Under the pieces are notes generated by a model. That model had not been told where the DNA came from, made no database searches, and saw only the letters and a list, made by a program, of their open reading frames with translations. From Acidobacteriota bacterium (GTDB taxonomy: Bacteria > Acidobacteriota > HRBIN11), in assembly GCA_030550225.1 (NCBI GenBank), contig JAUQPV010000202.1:1-5378 (forward strand): DNA of 5,378 nt, in the 5' to 3' direction. Of this stretch, positions 1-3,711 are shown piece by piece. Within the stretch, counting starts at the first letter, position 1. Each line of letters begins with the position of its first letter. The translations under genes were made by a program, and so were the position numbers.

Positions 1-1
1 G

Positions 2-1042
2 GCCGAGCGTCTGGCCCGTCTGCCGGGCGAGGGCGAGTGGCGCGTCTTCTTCACGAACTCGGGGACGGAGTCCATCGAGGCGGCCATGAAGCTGGCCCGT
101 TGGGTCACGGGCCGGACCGACTTTATTGCCTTCTACGGCGCCTTCCACGGTCGGACATACGGGTCGCTGGCCTTGACGGCCAGCAAGGCCGTTCACAAAC
201 GGCGCTTTGGCCCCTCCGTCGGCGTAGTCCACCATGCTCCCTATCCGAACCCCTACCGGCCCTTCGGCCAGGTGCCCCCCGAGAAATGCACGGATGCCAC
301 CCTGGCGTTCATCGAGGACTACATCCTGAAGCGGACGGCTCATCCGGACGACATCGCCGCCGTCATCGTCGAACCCATCCAGGGCGAGGGCGGGTACGTC
401 TTTCCGCCGCCGGACTTTCTGCCCCGCCTGCGGGCCCTGACGGACAAGTATGGGATCCTGCTTATCGTCGATGAGGTCCAGACGGGCATGGGCCGGACAG
501 GCCGCTGGTTCGCCTACCAGCACAGCGGTATCCAGCCGGACATCATCGCCGTCGCCAAGGGCATCGCCTCGGGCCTCCCTCTGGGTTGCATCATTGCTCG
601 GTCCCACCTGATGACGTGGCCGACGGGCGCGCACGCCAATACTTTCGGGGCGAACCCCATCGCCTGCGCGGCGGCCCTCAAGACCCTGGACCTTCTCCAG
701 GGCGGCCTGATGGAACGGGCCCGGACCCTGGGGGCGTACCTCCAGGAACAGCTACGGGCCCTCATGGACCGGCATCCGACGATCGGCCGTGTGGACGGCC
801 TGGGCCTGCTGGTCGGGGTCGAACTCGTGATGGACCGGACAAGTCGACAGCCCTTCCCAGCCCTTCGGGATGAGGTCGTCTACCGTTGCTTCCAGCGGGG
901 TCTTCTCCTGCTGGGTTGCGGCGACAGCACGATTCGTTTCATCCCGCCCCTGGTCGTCGAAAGGGAGCAGATCGACACGGCCGTGGCCCTCTTCTCGGAA
1001 GTCTTGCAGGAGTGCGAGACGACAGCGGGAAAGTACAAGTAA
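2..1042 (+). CDS. Class III PLP-dependent aminotransferase (4-aminobutyrate/acetylornithine/ornithine type), 5'-truncated
   Basis: Cytosolic fold-type I transaminase that would move an amino group, typically an omega-amino group, from an amino donor to a 2-oxo acid. 346 residues are visible, and the frame is open at the left edge. Family members have about 430-450 residues, so roughly 90-100 N-terminal residues are missing. Visible in order (residue 1 at base 2): NSGTES at 19-24 (cofactor phosphate region), the FHGRTYGSLALTASK segment near 48-62, EPIQGEGG near 124-131, the DEVQTG aspartate at 157 (binds the pyridine nitrogen), the AKGIASG Schiff-base lysine at 186 (codon 557-559), and HANTFGANP near 211-219. 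All catalytic landmarks are intact and the gene ends at TAA. The wording resembles the broad 'acetylornithine aminotransferase family' that includes GabT-like enzymes and archaeal-type ornithine aminotransferases and amino-acid racemases. Exact substrate cannot be fixed, so no symbol is given. The 238-base gap downstream argues against tight coupling to the next gene. Confidence 0.93.
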   Translation, partial: AERLARLPGEGEWRVFFTNSGTESIEAAMKLARWVTGRTDFIAFYGAFHGRTYGSLALTASKAVHKRRFGPSVGVVHHAPYPNPYRPFGQVPPEKCTDATLAFIEDYILKRTAHPDDIAAVIVEPIQGEGGYVFPPPDFLPRLRALTDKYGILLIVDEVQTGMGRTGRWFAYQHSGIQPDIIAVAKGIASGLPLGCIIARSHLMTWPTGAHANTFGANPIACAAALKTLDLLQGGLMERARTLGAYLQEQLRALMDRHPTIGRVDGLGLLVGVELVMDRTSRQPFPALRDEVVYRCFQRGLLLLGCGDSTIRFIPPLVVEREQIDTAVALFSEVLQECETTAGKYK

Positions 1043-1054
1043 GATGCGAGAGGT

Positions 1055-1067
1055 ACCGGGTCCCGGT
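1055..1067. repeat. Short palindrome ACCGGGTCCCGGT
   Basis: A perfect 6+1+6 inverted repeat lies 12 bases after the aminotransferase stop. Its inner ten bases (1057-1066) are exactly complementary to 1248-1257 at the other end of the same spacer. With a one-base centre it is unlikely to be a good RNA hairpin by itself. It is more plausibly a DNA-level dyad or part of a degenerate intergenic repeat. Confidence 0.55.
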
Positions 1068-1090
1068 GAGATGAGCCCGTGGGTCATAGG

Positions 1091-1124
1091 TCGTGGCTTA
1101 TGGCCCATCGGCTATGAGCCATGA
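1091..1124 (+). repeat. 15-bp hairpin in spacer after the aminotransferase
   Basis: Arms 1091-1105 and 1110-1124 pair over 15 consecutive positions around the four-base loop CATC. Twelve pairs are Watson-Crick and three are G-U wobbles. This is the longest uninterrupted hairpin noticed in the window. No U-run follows (next bases GCGAAGGGG), so it is not a standard intrinsic terminator. It could stabilise the 3' end of the aminotransferase mRNA, assist factor-dependent termination, or be a REP-like repeat. The arms are built from related words (TTATGGCCCAT, CTATGAGCCATGAG), which suggests origin by repetition of a short motif. Confidence 0.6.
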
Positions 1125-1233
1125 GCGAAGGGGCCTATCGGCCGAGCGGCCCATCTGTCCAATGCCTGAAAAATCGTCTTCCCGGCAGGTCGGAAAGGCC
1201 GAATTCATCCGGGCTTTCATGGACCGATCGGAT

Positions 1234-1262
1234 TTGGTCACTGGGACCCGGGACCCGATACT
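1234..1262 (+). promoter_or_regulatory. Weak candidate promoter for the SDR gene
   Basis: TTGGTC (1234-1239) and GATACT (1257-1262) are separated by 17 bases and match the sigma-70 hexamers at 3/6 and 4/6 positions. A start of transcription near 1269 would leave only about 12 untranslated bases before the ATG at 1281. That would agree with the absence of a clear Shine-Dalgarno site there. The spacer between the hexamers contains the tandem GGGACCC repeat. The match is weak and could be chance. Confidence 0.28.
1243..1256. repeat. Tandem heptamer GGGACCC x2
   Basis: Two exact, adjacent copies of GGGACCC (1243-1249 and 1250-1256). The reverse complement GGGTCCC occurs at 1058-1064, inside the palindrome at the start of the same spacer. 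CCGGGACCCG at 1248-1257 and CGGGTCCCGG at 1057-1066 form a 10-base inverted repeat bracketing most of the spacer. Confidence 0.6.
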
Positions 1263-1280
1263 TGAGACCTTGGCCCGTCT

Positions 1281-2276
1281 ATGCGTGTCTTCCTCACGGG
1301 TGCGACCGGCTACTTGGGTTCGGCCTTGCTGGAGGCACTTCTCCGGCAGGGGACGGACGTGACCGTCCTCGTCCGGGACCCCGCCCGCCTGAGAAGCGCC
1401 GGGCCCACGGACCGCCTGTGGGTCGTCCGGGGCGACCTCCTGCAACCGGAAAGTTATGAGGTGGCCTTGCGAGGCGTGGATGCCGTCGTCCACATGGCCG
1501 CCCTCGTCCGCGTGTGGTCGCCGGATCCCAGGGCCTTCCGACGGGTCAATGTAGAAGCGACCGAAGGCCTGATCCGACGGGCGGCCGAGGCGGGCGTCCC
1601 TCGCATCTTGTACACGTCTACGTTTTTTGCCCTGGGCCCCGGCCGCCCCGGTCAGGTCCTCGACGAGACGGCCCCGACGCGGCCGCCCCTGCGGAATCCC
1701 TACCGCCGGACGAAGGTCGAGGCCCTCCGTCACGTCCGTCGCCTTCAGTCCGAAGGCGCCCCGGTCATCATTCTCTTCCCCGGGATCGTCTACGGGCCAG
1801 GGCGGATGACCGAAGGCAATTTCGTGGCCGGCCTCATTCGGGACTTCCTGGCGGGTCGCCTGCCGGGCTACATCGGGAACGGACATCAACGGTGGTGTTT
1901 CGCCTGGATCTACGACGTGGTCGGCGGGTTCCTCCAGGCCCTGGAGCGGGGCACGCCGGGTCGGGCCTACATCCTGGGCGGCGAAAACCGGACCGTCCGG
2001 GAGTTCTTCCACTACGTGGCGGCCTGGACGGGTCGCCGACCGCCCCGGTGGTCGATTCCCGGACCGGTCGTCCGGAGCGTCGCCGGCCTTCAGTTCGCTC
2101 TCGACCGCCTCCGGGGTCGGGCCCCCCGGATGTCGCCCTCGGCGGCCAGGCTGATGCTCTACGACTGGGCCTTCACCAGCGAGTGGGCCCGGCGGGAGCT
2201 GGGCTACACGGTAACGCCCTTCGAGACGGGCCTCCGCCAGACGGTCGAATGGCTCCTCGGCTCAACATGCGAATGA
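1281..2276 (+). CDS. NAD(P)-dependent extended SDR, HpnA/dihydroflavonol-4-reductase-like epimerase or reductase
   Basis: 331 residues, the usual length for an extended short-chain dehydrogenase/reductase. The N-terminal Rossmann motif GATGYLG (7-13) binds the dinucleotide. VLVRD puts Arg32 just after strand 2, which usually favours NADPH. HMAAL lies at 71-75. The catalytic set is Ser113 (YTSTF), Tyr141 and Lys145 (YRRTK). FPGIVYGPG (166-174) and YILGGENRTVREF (230-242) are typical of the NAD-dependent epimerase/dehydratase group. The closest wording I recall is HpnA, the hopanoid-associated sugar epimerase, and DFR-like reductases. No hopanoid gene is in view, so the substrate (nucleotide sugar, sterol-like or aldehyde/ketone) is open. 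The ATG at 1281 is secure because an in-frame TGA lies at 1263-1265. There is no clear Shine-Dalgarno site, which suggests a short or weakly led start. The gene ends at TGA, 49 bases before the next ATG. Confidence 0.92.
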   Translation: MRVFLTGATGYLGSALLEALLRQGTDVTVLVRDPARLRSAGPTDRLWVVRGDLLQPESYEVALRGVDAVVHMAALVRVWSPDPRAFRRVNVEATEGLIRRAAEAGVPRILYTSTFFALGPGRPGQVLDETAPTRPPLRNPYRRTKVEALRHVRRLQSEGAPVIILFPGIVYGPGRMTEGNFVAGLIRDFLAGRLPGYIGNGHQRWCFAWIYDVVGGFLQALERGTPGRAYILGGENRTVREFFHYVAAWTGRRPPRWSIPGPVVRSVAGLQFALDRLRGRAPRMSPSAARLMLYDWAFTSEWARRELGYTVTPFETGLRQTVEWLLGSTCE

Positions 2277-2283
2277 CCCATCG

Positions 2284-2300
2284 GCCTGCTATGATCAGGC
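2284..2300 (+). promoter_or_regulatory. Extended -10 promoter candidate inside a dyad (GCCTG-N7-CAGGC)
   Basis: TGCTATGAT at 2287-2295 combines the TGn extension with a 5/6 match to TATAAT. No recognisable -35 hexamer lies 16-18 bases upstream, as is common for extended -10 promoters. Predicted initiation near 2302 would give a leader of about 24 bases carrying the GGAG ribosome site at 2314-2317. The -10 is enclosed by the inverted repeat GCCTG (2284-2288) and CAGGC (2296-2300), which could be a small operator or a minor hairpin after the SDR stop codon. The function is inferred from sequence match alone. Confidence 0.42.
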
Positions 2301-2325
2301 ACCCCAATGAACCGGAGTTCGGCCC

Positions 2326-2742
2326 ATGCTACGTCTCCGAGGGTGGCTGGCCGTCGTCGGGTGGATCGCCTGGCTGGCGATGTCGGTCGGAGTGGCCGAC
2401 TTTGGGACCGGTCTGGCCACCACCGGAGCCAGGCCCTCTGCACGGCCGGCCCCAAAGACCGGGAGTGCCCGACTGGACGGAACGGTCTACGACACCGAGA
2501 GCCGACCTATCGCGGGAATCCGCTTGGTCTTACAGCCCCGGGCCGAGGCCGACGTGACCTTCGAGACCGTCACGGACGCCCAGGGCCAATACAGTCTCGA
2601 CCGGCTGGCGGGGGGCTATTACGACCTCCGGCTTCGGTGGGGCGACCGTACGGTCGTCCAGGTCACCGTCTGGCTTGCCCACGGGCGGGCCCATCGAGTC
2701 GACTTCTATATTGACGGACGACGTCTCAAGACCGATCGGTGA
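2326..2742 (+). CDS. Small exported or membrane-anchored protein with carboxypeptidase-regulatory-like domain
   Basis: 138 residues. The N-terminus has two arginines followed by a hydrophobic run (about 6-24, rich in W, A, V, L), so it is a signal peptide or single membrane anchor. A Pro/Ala/Arg-rich linker follows (about 31-45). Residues about 47-128 read as one carboxypeptidase regulatory-like (transthyretin-type beta-sandwich) domain. The landmarks are LDGTVYD, PIAGIRLVL, TVTDAQGQYSLDRLAGGYYDLRL, then a short beta-rich tail. Such domains are structural or binding modules on cell-surface proteins. No catalytic domain is attached, so the role is unknown. The start is well supported: GGAG at 2314-2317 sits 8 bases before the ATG, and an in-frame TGA at 2308-2310 blocks a longer form. 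The comB start lies 61 bases past the stop, so the two could be co-transcribed. Confidence 0.85.
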   Translation: MLRLRGWLAVVGWIAWLAMSVGVADFGTGLATTGARPSARPAPKTGSARLDGTVYDTESRPIAGIRLVLQPRAEADVTFETVTDAQGQYSLDRLAGGYYDLRLRWGDRTVVQVTVWLAHGRAHRVDFYIDGRRLKTDR

Positions 2743-2803
2743 TGAGATACGGGATGCGAGATCCGAACCGAATCAAGGCCGAGGTCCTGAAGGGGGTAGG
2801 ATC

Positions 2804-3586
2804 ATGACGCTGCGCGCCCTCGACGATTGCCTTTATGTCGGCACCGGCCTGGCGGCGGCCCAGGCGGCCCGGGACCTTCAGGCCGAGGCCGTCGTGTTCG
2901 ACGTCTTACGGGCCTGTGCTACCCTCACGACCCTCTTGGCCAGTCCGGTCCAGACACCCATTTGGGTCAGCGACTCGGTCGAAGCCTGCCGACAGGTGCG
3001 AGCGTGCCTCTGGCCGGACGTTCGCCTGGGGGGCGAACGGGATTCCCGGCCCATCCCGGGCTTTGACTTTGGGAATAGCCCCCTGGAAATCCTCCGGCGG
3101 TCGAACGAACTGGCCGGGTGTCGCGTCATCCTGACGACGACCAGCGGGACTCGGACGCTGGTGGTCGGCCCCCGAGGGCACACGTGGGTCGGTAGCCTGA
3201 CGAACCTTCAGGCCGTGATCGACCAGGTGTGGACATGGTACCAGGCCGGTCGTCGGGTCCTGCTGGTCGCCTCGAGCGGTCGGGTCGACGAAGACCCCCG
3301 GGTCCACGAAGACCTTTACGTGGTCTTGCATATCCTGTGGCATATCGTCCCGACATCGGTCGAGACCTGGGCGCCGGACCTGGCGGCCCGATGGGAACGA
3401 CATCAGGGCGAACCGGACTGGCCGGGCGTCCTGCGGGCGACTTCGCACGGTCAGGAACTGATCGACTTGGGCCTGGGTGAGGACGTCACGTGGATCGGGG
3501 AATCCGCGAGTCTCTATCCCTGGGTCCCCGTCGTCGGGACTGACGAACCGCCGGACCCCCATCTGGCATCCGTCCGCCGATCATAG
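2804..3586 (+). CDS. comB: 2-phosphosulfolactate phosphatase (ComB family)
   Basis: 260 residues. The family hydrolyses (R)-2-phospho-3-sulfolactate to sulfolactate in a Mg-dependent reaction, the second step of the phosphoenolpyruvate route to coenzyme M. Diagnostic segments appear in order: VVFDVLRACATLTTLL (30-45), LGGERDSRPIPGFDFGNSPLEI (75-96), TTTSGTRTL (111-119), and a C-terminal SHGQELIDLGLGEDV block (214-228) followed by VPVV. The usual TTNGT reads TTSGT here. The ATG at 2804 is chosen because GGGGG at 2792-2796 is spaced 7 bases before it and the homologous part starts there. An in-frame ATG at 2675 would add 43 residues of non-conserved sequence overlapping the previous gene. ComB homologues occur in many bacteria not known to make coenzyme M. 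No comA, comC or other coenzyme M gene is in view, so the physiological substrate is uncertain. Confidence 0.92.
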   Translation: MTLRALDDCLYVGTGLAAAQAARDLQAEAVVFDVLRACATLTTLLASPVQTPIWVSDSVEACRQVRACLWPDVRLGGERDSRPIPGFDFGNSPLEILRRSNELAGCRVILTTTSGTRTLVVGPRGHTWVGSLTNLQAVIDQVWTWYQAGRRVLLVASSGRVDEDPRVHEDLYVVLHILWHIVPTSVETWAPDLAARWERHQGEPDWPGVLRATSHGQELIDLGLGEDVTWIGESASLYPWVPVVGTDEPPDPHLASVRRS

Positions 3587-3589
3587 CCG

Positions 3590-3616
3590 GCCCTTCGGCC
3601 TCCGGGGGCCAAGGGC
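3590..3616 (+). terminator. Terminator-like hairpin after comB
   Basis: Starting 4 bases after the comB stop, GCCCTT (3590-3595) pairs with AAGGGC (3611-3616), and GGCC (3597-3600) pairs with GGCC (3607-3610). C3596 is bulged and the loop has six bases. The ten-pair GC-rich stem fits a 3'-end signal, but no clear U-tract follows (next bases ATAGAGCACG). Termination is therefore likely weak or factor-assisted. The AAGGGC arm can pair instead with TGCCCTT at 3630-3636. Confidence 0.42.
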
Positions 3617-3651
3617 ATAGAGCACGCTTTGCCCTTTGCCTGCCTGTCGGG

Positions 3652-3680
3652 TTGGCATCCCGCATCGGAAGCCCTAAACT
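3652..3680 (+). promoter_or_regulatory. Sigma-70-type promoter for the acyl-CoA mutase gene
   Basis: TTGGCA (3652-3657, 5/6 match to TTGACA) and TAAACT (3675-3680, 4/6 match to TATAAT) are separated by exactly 17 bases. Initiation near 3687 would give a leader of about 25 bases that contains the purine-rich ribosome site GAGGGGG (3700-3706), 5 bases before the ATG at 3712. This is the best promoter match in the window. It suggests the mutase is transcribed separately from comB. Confidence 0.6.
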
Positions 3681-3711
3681 GAAAGGACAGCCTTCATCCG
3701 AGGGGGAGTCT

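Noticed and set aside
1098..2012. Long open frame (304 codons) on the - strand across the spacer and the SDR gene
   Set aside because: It is antisense to a well-supported SDR. The predicted product is rich in Gly/Pro/Arg/Asp and resembles no known family. Strong third-position G/C bias opens such frames.
1514..2557. 347-codon + strand frame overlapping the SDR and the small exported protein
   Set aside because: A Pro/Gly/Arg-rich out-of-frame product spanning two real genes and their stop codons. It shows no domain and no ribosome site was identified.
2711..2739. TTGACG as a -35 element for comB
   Set aside because: At 17 bases spacing the -10 position reads GATCGG, a poor match, and the hexamer is inside the coding end of the preceding gene.
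2675..2803. Upstream in-frame ATG for comB (43 extra residues)
   Set aside because: The extension overlaps the preceding gene and is not like ComB. The ATG at 2804 has a well-placed GGGGG ribosome site and begins at the family start.
3652..3711. In-frame TTG as an earlier start of the mutase
   Set aside because: The TTG is part of the predicted -35 hexamer and has no ribosome site. The ATG at 3712 has a strong one.
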